A DNA stretch of 54,277 bases from Actinomycetota bacterium. Lineage in GTDB: Bacteria; Actinomycetota; Acidimicrobiia; Acidimicrobiales; Ilumatobacteraceae. Positions within the stretch are counted from its first letter, which is position 1. Each line of letters begins with the position of its first letter. The stretch lies in the NCBI GenBank assembly GCA_009919275.1, contig RGCG01000005.1, positions 1 through 54,277 on the forward strand, read 5' to 3'. Of the stretch, positions 9,025-17,056 are shown piece by piece. Under the pieces are notes generated by a model. It was not told the DNA's origin. It worked only from the letters and a program-made list of their open reading frames with translations, and searched no databases. The position numbers and the translations under genes are program-made.

Positions 9025-9944
9025 TTGAAGAGCAGATTCCCCCCGCTCTCACGGGGGACCGACTCGACCGCGTTGTTGCCTTGTTGGCCGACCTGAGTCG
9101 TGCGCAATCCGCCGCACTCATAGCAGCGGGGGGTGTCACTGTCGACGGTGAGCAGGCCGCCACCGGGAAGGTGAAACTCGAAGAGGGTCAAACGATTTCG
9201 ATCGATACATCTCGTTTGCCGGAAAAAGAGATGCCGCAGGCCGACGCAAGCGTGACGGTCAACGTTCTCTACGCCGACGGCGATGTTGTCGTGGTGAACA
9301 AACAGCAAGGACTCGTGGTGCACCCCGGCGCGGGCAATCCAACGGGCACCCTGGTGCACGGGCTCCTCGCCATGTATCCCGAGATCGCCCGCGTTGGTGA
9401 TCCGATGCGCCCAGGGATCGTTCATCGTCTCGATGCAGGCACCACCGGTTTGATGGTGGTCGCGCGCTCGTCCGAAGCGTACGAGTCGCTTGTCGATCAA
9501 CTTTCGTCACGGCGCGTGCACCGCGAGTACGTCGCCGTCGCCGTCGGGCATTTCGACGCGAAGAGCGGAGTCATCGATGCCGCGATCGGACGTGACCTGC
9601 GCGAGCTCACCAAGATGGCAGTACGTGTCGACGGCAAAGCTGCGCGCACCCACTATGAAGTTGTTCGTGAGTTCAGCTCGCCGATTACGGCAACACTCGT
9701 ACGTTGCCAACTGGAAACGGGACGCACGCACCAGATCCGTGTCCATCTTGCGGCGGTGGGTCATCCGGTCCTGGGCGATGCGACGTACGGCGGGGTTCGA
9801 TCAACGGTGCCGTTCGGCAGGCCCGCCCTTCACGCCGTGCGTTTGTCTTTTGTGCATCCACACACCGAGGAGAAACTCGAATTCGAGGCGCCGCTACCAC
9901 CCGACATCGAGTCGTTGATCGCGCGCCTCAGTGAGGGTGATTGA
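9021..9944 (+). CDS. rluD: RluA/RluD family 23S rRNA pseudouridine synthase
   Basis: It converts uridines to pseudouridine, most likely in 23S rRNA. The 307-residue protein has an N-terminal S4 RNA-binding domain (about 10-70), then the catalytic domain with HRLDAGTTGLMVVARS, where D138 is the catalytic aspartate, and TGRTHQIRVHLA (about 234-245). A GTG start overlaps the lspA stop, as in the lspA-rluD pair of many actinobacteria. The 3' end overlaps the convergent rrf2 gene by 17 bases, with no terminator between them. The exact target position is not deducible. Confidence 0.93.
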   Translation: MIEEQIPPALTGDRLDRVVALLADLSRAQSAALIAAGGVTVDGEQAATGKVKLEEGQTISIDTSRLPEKEMPQADASVTVNVLYADGDVVVVNKQQGLVVHPGAGNPTGTLVHGLLAMYPEIARVGDPMRPGIVHRLDAGTTGLMVVARSSEAYESLVDQLSSRRVHREYVAVAVGHFDAKSGVIDAAIGRDLRELTKMAVRVDGKAARTHYEVVREFSSPITATLVRCQLETGRTHQIRVHLAAVGHPVLGDATYGGVRSTVPFGRPALHAVRLSFVHPHTEEKLEFEAPLPPDIESLIARLSEGD

Positions 9945-10380
9945 TTTCGGGCCACGGCGCATCGCCCTTGGCTGCCGCGGCAATACCCGCAAGGGTGTAC
10001 TGCTCGAGATGGTGCCGCATGTGCTGGCCGGCGCCGTCCCAGATGGCGAGCAAGACGCATTGTCCCTCGTGGCTGCACGCACCATCTTGATGCGGTTGGC
10101 CGAAGTCGCCGACGGTGATCGGGCCGTCGACTGCGGAGATGATTTCGGCCAACTTGATTTCGGTGGGATCTTTCGCGAGGACGTACCCACCACCGACACC
10201 CCGCTTCGAGCGCACGAGCCCGGCGCCCTTCAGTGCCAGCAGGATCTGTTCAAGGTACGGCTGGGGGAGCCCGGTCCGCTCGGCGATGTCGCGCACCGAC
10301 GTGGGGCCGGAGGTGTCGGCGTGCAATGCCAGCGACAGCAACGCGCGACACGCATAGTCGCCTCTAGTGGAAACACGCAC
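9928..10380 (-). CDS. Rrf2 family transcriptional regulator
   Basis: Rrf2 proteins are winged-helix regulators that often sense redox or iron-sulfur status (IscR, NsrR). From the GTG at 10380 the protein has 150 residues and opens with VRVSTRGDYACRALL, as is typical. It has the helix-turn-helix with PQPYLEQILLALKGAGLV and the wing RGVGGGYVLA. Two cysteines spaced Cx5C (C102, C108) occupy the usual sensor loop, but the third cysteine of IscR-like clusters is not evident. A longer reading from 10422 exists, but a TACGAT hexamer 6 bases before the GTG supports the shorter start. Confidence 0.88.
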   Translation of the reverse strand: MRVSTRGDYACRALLSLALHADTSGPTSVRDIAERTGLPQPYLEQILLALKGAGLVRSKRGVGGGYVLAKDPTEIKLAEIISAVDGPITVGDFGQPHQDGACSHEGQCVLLAIWDGAGQHMRHHLEQYTLAGIAAAAKGDAPWPEINHPH

Positions 10381-10386
10381 GTCCTC

Positions 10387-10392
10387 ATCGTA
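10387..10392 (-). promoter_or_regulatory. TACGAT -10 hexamer for rrf2
   Basis: On the minus strand TACGAT lies 6 bases before the GTG at 10380. It would yield a leaderless transcript and decides the start choice for the regulator. Confidence 0.45.
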
Positions 10393-10461
10393 GAACCTGG
10401 CACTTGGGCCGACCGCCATCACCGAATTCCCGAACGCACAGCCGCCTGATTAACTCAGAGT

Positions 10462-11589
10462 GTGCCCACGAACCCGATGCCCGTCTTGCCTCGATACGGC
10501 AACGGGTCACTCGTCGATGTCATGCCTTGGGTGTTGCGGGCCGCACTCGGCCCCGCCGGAGCCGTGCTCGACGTGCCGCAATGGATGGTTCCTCACGACA
10601 CCACCGTCGAGCGTCGCGTCGTGCTGCTGATCGATGGCCTGGGTTGGAACCAACTGCATGCGCGCAGAGCCATCGCACCAACGCTTGCGGCCCTCGACGG
10701 ATCGGTCATCACTTCGGTGGCACCCACCACCACGGCAACGGCACTCACGTCGCTCTCCACCGGCACGTGCCCCGGTGAACACGGCATCGTTGGCTACCGC
10801 ATGGACATGGGGCAAAGCGTCATGAACACGTTGCGCTGGGGTGATGAACGCGGCGACCTGCGCCGGGTTCACGCGCCCAGCGACGTGCAGCCGTGTCCGC
10901 CGTTCATGGGAGTTCGGGTCCCGGTCGTCTCGAAAGCCGAACTCGAAGACACCGGGTTCACGGCAGCGCATCTACGCGGGTCGCTACCCGCTGGTTGGCG
11001 TGTGGCCTCCAGCATTCCCGTCATCGTCGCCGATCTTCTCGGTCGGGGCGAGCCTCTCGTTTACGCTTACTACGACGGACTCGACAAAGTGGCCCACGAG
11101 CGCGGTTTCGGGGCCCACTACGACGCCGAGCTTCGTGCATGCGATCGACTCGTCGCCGACCTCATCGCGGCGCTCCCGCCGGGCACCGCGCTCTACGTGA
11201 CGGCCGACCACGGTCAGGTTCACGTCGGCGACAACACAATCACTCTTCCGCCCGAAGTGATGCGTCTCGTCCGTCGTCAATCGGGCGAGGGACGGTTTCG
11301 ATGGTTGCACGCCGCCAACGGTGCCGAGCGCGAACTCCTCGACACGTGCACAGGGTTGTTCGGCGATGTCGCATGGGTCGTGTCCCGCCAGCAGATTCTT
11401 GACGAGGCATGGTTTGGGCCGGTCGTGCGTCCGCCGGCACTGCGTCGATTGGGTGACGTGGCGCTTGTCCCATTCGCCGACGTGTCATTCGACGACCCGG
11501 CCGACGGAGGGCACTTCGTGCTTCAGTGCAGGCACGGCAGCATGACGGCCGCCGAGGTTGAAGTGCCCCTGTTGGTGCACGTCGCCTGA
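10462..11589 (+). CDS. alkaline-phosphatase-fold phosphodiesterase / nucleotide pyrophosphatase
   Basis: The 375-residue protein belongs to the type I phosphodiesterase/nucleotide pyrophosphatase group. Visible metal-site and nucleophile motifs are LLIDGLGWNQL (about 54-64), SVAPTTTATALTSLSTG with the likely Thr nucleophile, GEHGIVGYRM, YYDGLDKVAHERG and TADHGQVHV. No signal peptide is evident, so it is probably cytoplasmic. A GTG start is used and the gene is divergent from rrf2, with 81 bases between the two start codons. The substrate is not known; homologues often sit near lspA/rluD-type loci in actinobacteria. Confidence 0.85.
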   Translation: MPTNPMPVLPRYGNGSLVDVMPWVLRAALGPAGAVLDVPQWMVPHDTTVERRVVLLIDGLGWNQLHARRAIAPTLAALDGSVITSVAPTTTATALTSLSTGTCPGEHGIVGYRMDMGQSVMNTLRWGDERGDLRRVHAPSDVQPCPPFMGVRVPVVSKAELEDTGFTAAHLRGSLPAGWRVASSIPVIVADLLGRGEPLVYAYYDGLDKVAHERGFGAHYDAELRACDRLVADLIAALPPGTALYVTADHGQVHVGDNTITLPPEVMRLVRRQSGEGRFRWLHAANGAERELLDTCTGLFGDVAWVVSRQQILDEAWFGPVVRPPALRRLGDVALVPFADVSFDDPADGGHFVLQCRHGSMTAAEVEVPLLVHVA

Positions 11590-11597
11590 CTCTGTTC

Positions 11598-11603
11598 TAG
11601 GGT
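11598..11603 (+). promoter_or_regulatory. TAGGGT -10 hexamer with leader for bpa
   Basis: TAGGGT lies 24 bases before the bpa ATG, and a GGAGG Shine-Dalgarno sequence (11619-11623) sits 4 bases before the ATG. This is a leadered start, in contrast to the leaderless pattern elsewhere. The ribosome-binding site decides the start at 11628 rather than the upstream in-frame 11604. Confidence 0.4.
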
Positions 11604-11627
11604 TTGTTCACCTACGTTGGAGGCGAA

Positions 11628-12095
11628 ATGAGCGAAATCCCCGAAGTCGTCGCCCGTACCGGACAGGAAGCCGCTCCGGCCGAGGCGGAATCAGAAACCA
11701 TCACCGAGCCCGCCAAGGTGATGCGCATTGGCTCGATGGTGAAGCAGCTTCTTGATGAGGCTCACGCAACCGCCCTCGATGAACCGAGTCGCGAGCGCAT
11801 GGCCGAAATCTACGAACGTTCCATCATCGAACTGTCCGATGCGTTGTCGCCCGACCTGCAAGAAGAACTGCGCGTTCTCGCCCTGCCGTTCCACGAGGGG
11901 AGCGTTCCCACGGAGGCCGAACTTCGTGTCGCCAAGGCACAACTGGTGGGTTGGCTCGAGGGTTTGTTCCACGGGATCCAGGCCACACTTTTTGCCCAGC
12001 AAATTGCGGCGCGACAGCAACTCGAGCAGATGAGACAACTGCCCGGTGGCATGAACCCGCCGTCGCCCGGAGCGCCCAACGGTCAATATCTCTGA
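11628..12095 (+). CDS. bpa: bacterial proteasome activator Bpa (DUF2587)
   Basis: Bpa is an ATP-independent ring-forming activator that opens the gate of the 20S proteasome in actinobacteria. The 155-residue protein is mostly helical (about 30-140) and ends exactly in GQYL, the C-terminal motif that docks into the proteasome alpha ring. Segments such as MVKQLLDEAHATALDEPSR and ELRVLALPFHEG match the family. Proteasome subunit genes are not in this window, so the partner is inferred. A strong ribosome-binding site selects the ATG at 11628. Confidence 0.92.
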   Translation: MSEIPEVVARTGQEAAPAEAESETITEPAKVMRIGSMVKQLLDEAHATALDEPSRERMAEIYERSIIELSDALSPDLQEELRVLALPFHEGSVPTEAELRVAKAQLVGWLEGLFHGIQATLFAQQIAARQQLEQMRQLPGGMNPPSPGAPNGQYL

Positions 12096-12101
12096 CGGCC
12101 G

Positions 12102-12115
12102 CGAGCGGAAGCTCG
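12102..12115 (+). terminator. small GGAA-loop hairpin after bpa
   Basis: CGAGC-GGAA-GCTCG is a perfect 5-bp stem with a GNRA-type tetraloop, starting 7 bases after the bpa stop. No T-run follows, so intrinsic termination is uncertain. It could instead protect the mRNA end. Confidence 0.3.
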
Positions 12116-12156
12116 GCTGTCGCACCCGTTTGGTAATTTCGGTTCCCTAGTTCGAC

Positions 12157-15100
12157 ATGACCAGCTCCTTCACGCACCTTCACGTTCACACCGAGTACTC
12201 GATGCTCGACGGTGCGTCGCGCCTTGATGAACTCGTCGCGGCTGCATCGGCCGACGGTCAGCCTGCTCTCGGTATCACCGATCACGGAAACATGTACGGC
12301 GTGCTCGACTTCTACCGTGAGTGCAAGGCGCAGGGCGTCAAACCGATCATCGGAACCGAGGCCTACATGGCCCACGAGTCGCGGCACGAGCGTCCGGCTC
12401 GTCGCGGGCGAATCGACGACACGGGCGGCGACACCGAGTCGGGTAGCAAGCTCTACTACCACCTCACGCTGCTTGCCGAAAACGACACCGGCTACCGCAA
12501 CCTCATCCAGTTGTCGAGCCTGGCGTATCTCGAGGGCTACTACTACAAGCCCCGCCTCGACTGGGAACTGCTGGCGCGCTACAGCGAGGGCCTTATTTGC
12601 ACCACCGGCTGCCTGGGTGGGCACGTGTTGCAGGCGCTCCTGCGAGGTGACGACAAAGGCGCGCTCGAGCGTGCGGGCCGACTCCAAGAGATCTTCGGGA
12701 AGGACAACCTCTTCGTCGAGATCCAAGACCACGGCATTCCGGCACAGTTGCAAACGAACCCAAAGTTGATCGAAATTGCACGGGCGATCGGTGCGCCGCT
12801 CATTGCCACCAACGACTCGCACTACACGCATCGCGACGACCACACGTCCCACGACGCATTGCTCTGTGTGCAAACCGGCTCAATGCTCTCCGACCCGAAC
12901 CGGTTCAGGTTCGAAGGCGAAGAGCACTACCTCAAGTCCGCAACCGAGATGCGGTATCTCTTCCGCGAGGTGCCCCAGGCATGTGACAGCACACTGTGGG
13001 TTGCTGAACGGGCCAACGTCAACATCGAATTCGACCAGGTGCACCTTCCCGAGTTCCCGGTGCCGGCGGGCTTCAACACCGATGTCGACTATCTGAAGCA
13101 CCTCACGACCGAGGGTGCGCGCATGCGTTGGGGCGACAAACTTCCGAAGGAAGTCGTCGAGCGCCTGTCCTACGAGTTGAAGGTCATCGCCGACATGGGC
13201 TTCGCTTCGTACTTCCTCATCGTGTGGGATCTCATCCGACATGCTCGCGACCACGGAATTCGCGTGGGCCCCGGTCGAGGATCCGCGGCTGGATGCGCCG
13301 TTGCCTACTGCCTGCGTATCACCGATCTCGACCCCATTCGGTACGACCTGCTGTTCGAACGATTCCTCAACCCCAGCCGAATTTCCATGCCCGACATCGA
13401 CATGGACTTCGACTCGCGTTACCGCGACGAGATGATTCGCTACGCAGCCGAAAAATACGGTCGCGACCATGTCGCGCAAATCATCACGTTCGGCACCATC
13501 AAGGCGCGCAATGCCGTGCGCGACGCGGCGCGCGTGCTGGGTTACCCCTACGGACTCGGCGACAAGATTGCAAAGGCAATGCCCCCGCTCGTCATGGGGC
13601 GTGACACGCCGCTCAAGTACTGCTTCGAAGAGGTGCCGAAGCATCGTGACGGGTTCCGTGCGGCTGCCGACCTGCGAGCAATGGTCGACGCCGACCCCGA
13701 CGTGAAGCGCATCGTCGAAGTCGCGATGGGCCTCGAGGGACTGAAGCGTTCCGACGGCATCCATGCTGCCGCGGTGGTCATCACCCGCGATGCTCTCACG
13801 GAATACCTTCCCATCCAGCGCAAACCCGAACCGGGCCAGGATCCAGAGAACTCGCCCGTTGTGACGCAGTACGAAATGCACGGCGTCGAAGCACTCGGTC
13901 TGCTGAAGATGGACTTCCTCGGCTTGCGCAACCTCGACGTCATCACCGACACCGTCGAGATGGTCAGGGCATCGGTTGCGCCCGACTTCGACATCGATTC
14001 AATTCCGCTCGACGACCCCGCCACGTTCGGCCTCTTGTCACGAGGCGACACCATTGGCGTGTTCCAGTTGGAGAGTCCGCCGATGCGTGCCCTCCTTCGA
14101 TCACTCGCTCCCACCAGCTTCGATGACGTTGCGGCAGTGGTGGCGCTGTACCGCCCCGGGCCAATGGGTGCGAACATGCACAACGACTACGCCGACTACA
14201 AGAACGGCCGGAAGGCACCACAGTTCTTCCACCCCGATGCCCGCGATCTCTTGTCCGACACCTACGGGCTGATGGTGTACCAGGAGAGCGTCATGCGCGT
14301 CGCGCAGAAGTTTGCCGGTTACTCGCTTGCCGAGGCCGACAACCTTCGCAAGGCCTGTGGCAAGAAGATCCCCGAATTGATGGCGAAAGAGCGAGATCGC
14401 TTCGAATCCGGTTGTACCGATGCCGGCTACGGCAACAATCTCGGCCGTCAGTTGTTCGACGTCATCGAAAAGTTCGCCGACTACGCGTTCAACAAGAGCC
14501 ACGCGTACGGCTACGGCCTCATCGCGTATCAGACCGCTTACCTGAAGGCGAATTACCCGGTGCAATACGCCGCGTGTCTCTTGTCCAGCGTCAAGGGCAA
14601 CTTCGACAAGAGCGCCGTGTACCTTGCCGACGCTCGTAGCAGTGGAATCAGGGTGCACACTCCCGACATCAATCTCTCGCGGTCTGACTTTGCTGCTCTA
14701 CCTCCGGGCCCCGATGGGCAAACACCGAATGCCGTCACTTTCGGGCTGTCGGCGATCCGCAATGTGGGCGAGGGCCTTGTCGAACATCTGCTCGCCGAGC
14801 GCGATGCAAACGGATCCTTTGCCTCGTTCCACGATTTCGCCGAGCGCGTGCCGGAACAGGTGTTGAACAAGAGAACCGTCGAGTCGCTCATCAAGGCTGG
14901 CTGCTTCGACTCACTCGGTCACACGCGCCGCGGCCTCCTCATGGTGTTCGAGCAGATCATCGACACCACCGTCGATCGTCGGCGCGAGCGCGATCGAGGA
15001 ATCATGAGCCTGTTCGGCGACGAGATGGCCGGCGAAGCCGGGTTCAACGACCGCATCGAAATTCCGGCGCTCGAATTCGTGAAGTCCGATCAGTTGCGAA

Positions 15101-15699
15101 ACGAAAAAGAGATGTTGGGCCTCTACATCTCCGACCACCCGTTGATGGGCGCCGAGTACGCGCTGCGTCGACGCACCGACAGCACAATCGCCGACGCGCG
15201 GGAACGCGAGGACGGGGCGTTCCTCATTCTTGGTGGGGTCATCACCAATTTCGCGCGGAAGTACACCAAGCGCGGCGATCAGATGGCGGTGTTCATTCTC
15301 GAAGACCTCGAATCAAGCATCGAAGTGACGGTGTTCCCGAAGACGCTTGCCGAGTACGGTCATATCCTCGGCGATGACGCGATCGTTGCGGTCCGCGGCA
15401 GGATCGACAGACGCGACGATTCCCGCGTGGGACTCATGGCGCAGAAAGTCGAGATCATCGAGAACCTCGCGATGTCGGGGCCCAGGGTCGTGCGGATGAA
15501 ACTTTCGGCGTCGGCGGTCGACGAAGAACTGATCGAGCGTCTGAAGGACATCCTGAGCGAGTTCCCGGGCGACGCCCCCGTGATCCTCGACATGGGTCCC
15601 GGGAAGGTGCTGCAGTTGGCCGACTCCTTCAGCGTCAACATCGACAAGGCCATTGGCGACCTACGGGTGGCGTTTGGCGATGCCGTCATTGTGGGCTGA
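12157..15699 (+). CDS. dnaE: DNA polymerase III alpha subunit
   Basis: This is the replicative polymerase subunit (DnaE class). The 1180-residue protein has an N-terminal PHP domain (THLHVHTEYSMLDGASRLDEL), the palm with GPGRGSAAGC and PDIDMDFD (412-419, catalytic D413 and D415), the third catalytic Asp at about 586 (LKMDFLG), a helix-hairpin-helix/tail region, and an OB-fold domain (about 1020-1110). The PHP residues look intact, so built-in proofreading is possible, as known for actinobacterial DnaE1. Length is normal. The stop lies inside a perfect inverted repeat. Confidence 0.98.
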   Translation: MTSSFTHLHVHTEYSMLDGASRLDELVAAASADGQPALGITDHGNMYGVLDFYRECKAQGVKPIIGTEAYMAHESRHERPARRGRIDDTGGDTESGSKLYYHLTLLAENDTGYRNLIQLSSLAYLEGYYYKPRLDWELLARYSEGLICTTGCLGGHVLQALLRGDDKGALERAGRLQEIFGKDNLFVEIQDHGIPAQLQTNPKLIEIARAIGAPLIATNDSHYTHRDDHTSHDALLCVQTGSMLSDPNRFRFEGEEHYLKSATEMRYLFREVPQACDSTLWVAERANVNIEFDQVHLPEFPVPAGFNTDVDYLKHLTTEGARMRWGDKLPKEVVERLSYELKVIADMGFASYFLIVWDLIRHARDHGIRVGPGRGSAAGCAVAYCLRITDLDPIRYDLLFERFLNPSRISMPDIDMDFDSRYRDEMIRYAAEKYGRDHVAQIITFGTIKARNAVRDAARVLGYPYGLGDKIAKAMPPLVMGRDTPLKYCFEEVPKHRDGFRAAADLRAMVDADPDVKRIVEVAMGLEGLKRSDGIHAAAVVITRDALTEYLPIQRKPEPGQDPENSPVVTQYEMHGVEALGLLKMDFLGLRNLDVITDTVEMVRASVAPDFDIDSIPLDDPATFGLLSRGDTIGVFQLESPPMRALLRSLAPTSFDDVAAVVALYRPGPMGANMHNDYADYKNGRKAPQFFHPDARDLLSDTYGLMVYQESVMRVAQKFAGYSLAEADNLRKACGKKIPELMAKERDRFESGCTDAGYGNNLGRQLFDVIEKFADYAFNKSHAYGYGLIAYQTAYLKANYPVQYAACLLSSVKGNFDKSAVYLADARSSGIRVHTPDINLSRSDFAALPPGPDGQTPNAVTFGLSAIRNVGEGLVEHLLAERDANGSFASFHDFAERVPEQVLNKRTVESLIKAGCFDSLGHTRRGLLMVFEQIIDTTVDRRRERDRGIMSLFGDEMAGEAGFNDRIEIPALEFVKSDQLRNEKEMLGLYISDHPLMGAEYALRRRTDSTIADAREREDGAFLILGGVITNFARKYTKRGDQMAVFILEDLESSIEVTVFPKTLAEYGHILGDDAIVAVRGRIDRRDDSRVGLMAQKVEIIENLAMSGPRVVRMKLSASAVDEELIERLKDILSEFPGDAPVILDMGPGKVLQLADSFSVNIDKAIGDLRVAFGDAVIVG

Positions 15700-15712
15700 A
15701 TCGGCGCGATTC
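15698..15712 (+). terminator. hairpin overlapping the dnaE stop
   Basis: GAATCG-GCG-CGATTC is a perfect 6-bp stem with a 3-base loop that begins in the dnaE TGA. It has no T-run. It could end or stabilise the dnaE transcript. Confidence 0.35.
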
Positions 15713-15770
15713 GAAGCTCCGGTCAACGGCGGGTAGGGGACGGCCGATTTCGCTGGCAGAATATGACGTC

Positions 15771-16430
15771 ATGGCACTAGAGGTCGAGACCCGAGACTCC
15801 TCTGCGCTGACCGACGCCGATCTCGACGAGATGGCCTCCATGGGCGGCAACTTCGATATCGGTCTCTTGTCGAAGGCCAAAGAAGACTGGGTGCTGAACA
15901 CCACGGCCCGCCTCGACGGCAAACTACAGGGCTTCAGTTTCTCCACCCTCGAGCGCATCGGCGGCACGCCGTGCGTGCTTCTCGGCCTCATGAGCGTGAA
16001 GCGCACGACCAAGCGTGACACGGTGCTGAAAGGTCTCATGTCCGAGGCCTACCACCGTGCTCTCATGGCCTTTCCGGACGAAGACGTGGTGGTTGGGTCA
16101 CGTTTTGCCGCTGCCGATGGTCTCGAAGCGTTCAAGTCGCTCACCGACATCATTCCCCGGCCGGGTCACCGCGCCGTGGGTGAAGAGCGGGCCTGGGGCC
16201 GCCGACTGGCCAAGAGGTTCGGCGTCGAGGCCAACTACGACGAGCAGACTTTCATCGTGAAGGCCGCCGGACAGACCGGTTACCTCGACCACGAGTCCTC
16301 GAAGCCCGAAAAGACGAATGCTGCCATCGCCGAGATGTTCTCGAAGGTGCCTTCGTCCAAGGGCGGAGTTCTCATCGTCCATGGTTGGACGATGACCGAG
16401 AGCCTCGTCAAGCTCGGCAAGCGCACCTAA
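15771..16430 (+). CDS. uncharacterised protein, possibly GNAT-like
   Basis: I do not recognise this 219-residue protein with certainty. It is soluble, with no signal peptide or membrane helix. An opening region (ALTDADLDEMASMGGNFDIGLL), a beta-rich stretch (GFSFSTLERIGG, PCVLLGLMSV) and a basic segment followed by HRALMAF recall an N-acetyltransferase fold, but no clear acetyl-CoA loop (Q/RxxGxG/A) is visible. It lies between dnaE and a nitroreductase, 71 bases after dnaE, and probably starts its own transcript. The function is unknown. Confidence 0.6.
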   Translation: MALEVETRDSSALTDADLDEMASMGGNFDIGLLSKAKEDWVLNTTARLDGKLQGFSFSTLERIGGTPCVLLGLMSVKRTTKRDTVLKGLMSEAYHRALMAFPDEDVVVGSRFAAADGLEAFKSLTDIIPRPGHRAVGEERAWGRRLAKRFGVEANYDEQTFIVKAAGQTGYLDHESSKPEKTNAAIAEMFSKVPSSKGGVLIVHGWTMTESLVKLGKRT

Positions 16431-16443
16431 CCCGCGGCGCGGG
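16431..16443 (+). terminator. GC-rich hairpin between 15771 gene and nitroreductase
   Basis: CCCGC-GGC-GCGGG is a perfect 5-bp stem immediately after the TAA stop and 7 bases before the next ATG. It may limit read-through or hide the downstream start. No T-run is present. Confidence 0.25.
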
Positions 16444-16450
16444 ACCACAC

Positions 16451-17056
16451 ATGGAACTGCGTCGTGTCATCGAGACGCGTCGGATGACGCGTGACTTCCT
16501 CGACGCGCCGGTCGATCCCGATCTCTTCGCCGACATCGTTGACCTTGCGGCACGGGCCCCGAGCGCCGGAAAGACGCAAGGGTGGTCCCTCCTCGTTCTC
16601 AGCGGATCCGCCCGCGACACCTTTTGGGATCTCTCGTTGCCCACCGATCGGCGGGACACGTTTGCCTGGCCCGGCCTCCTTCGTGCTCCGGTTGTTGCTC
16701 TGTCATTCGCAGACCCCGACGCCTACGTCGCGCGCTATGCCGAACCAGACAAGGCGCACACCGGCCTCGGCGGGGGAGTCGACAACTGGGGTGCGCCGTA
16801 CTGGACCATCGATGCATCGATGGCGACGATGGCGCTTCTCCTTGCGGCCCACGATGCGGGCCTCGGGGCACTCTTCTTCGCGGTTTTCAATGCGACGTCG
16901 GACATCAGGCGTCGGTTCGGCGTACCCGATGGGCTGCAACTCCTGGGGGCGGTGGCACTCGGCTGGCCGAACACCGCCAACCCCGCGCGGCCGGGCGTCA
17001 GTGCCTCACGCCCCCGACGTCGCGCGAGCGACATCATTCATCTCGATCATTGGTGA
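16451..17056 (+). CDS. nitroreductase family FMN-dependent oxidoreductase
   Basis: The 201-residue protein has the nitroreductase layout: ELRRVIETRRMTRDFLDAPVD at the N-terminus with the FMN-phosphate arginines, APSAGKTQGWSLLVLSG, a central helix region (ASMATMALLLAAHDAGLGALFF) and a C-terminal LLGAVALGWP strand. Such enzymes use NAD(P)H and FMN to reduce nitro compounds, quinones or flavins; the substrate cannot be told. The ATG at 16451 is chosen because it sits at the family N-terminus; an in-frame start at 16385 would lie inside the previous gene. It overlaps the convergent yyaL by 10 bases. Confidence 0.85.
   Translation: MELRRVIETRRMTRDFLDAPVDPDLFADIVDLAARAPSAGKTQGWSLLVLSGSARDTFWDLSLPTDRRDTFAWPGLLRAPVVALSFADPDAYVARYAEPDKAHTGLGGGVDNWGAPYWTIDASMATMALLLAAHDAGLGALFFAVFNATSDIRRRFGVPDGLQLLGAVALGWPNTANPARPGVSASRPRRRASDIIHLDHW

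Noticed and set aside
10381-10422. Extended N-terminus for the Rrf2 regulator
   Set aside because: The added 14 residues are not family-like and the stretch contains the TACGAT box for the GTG at 10380.
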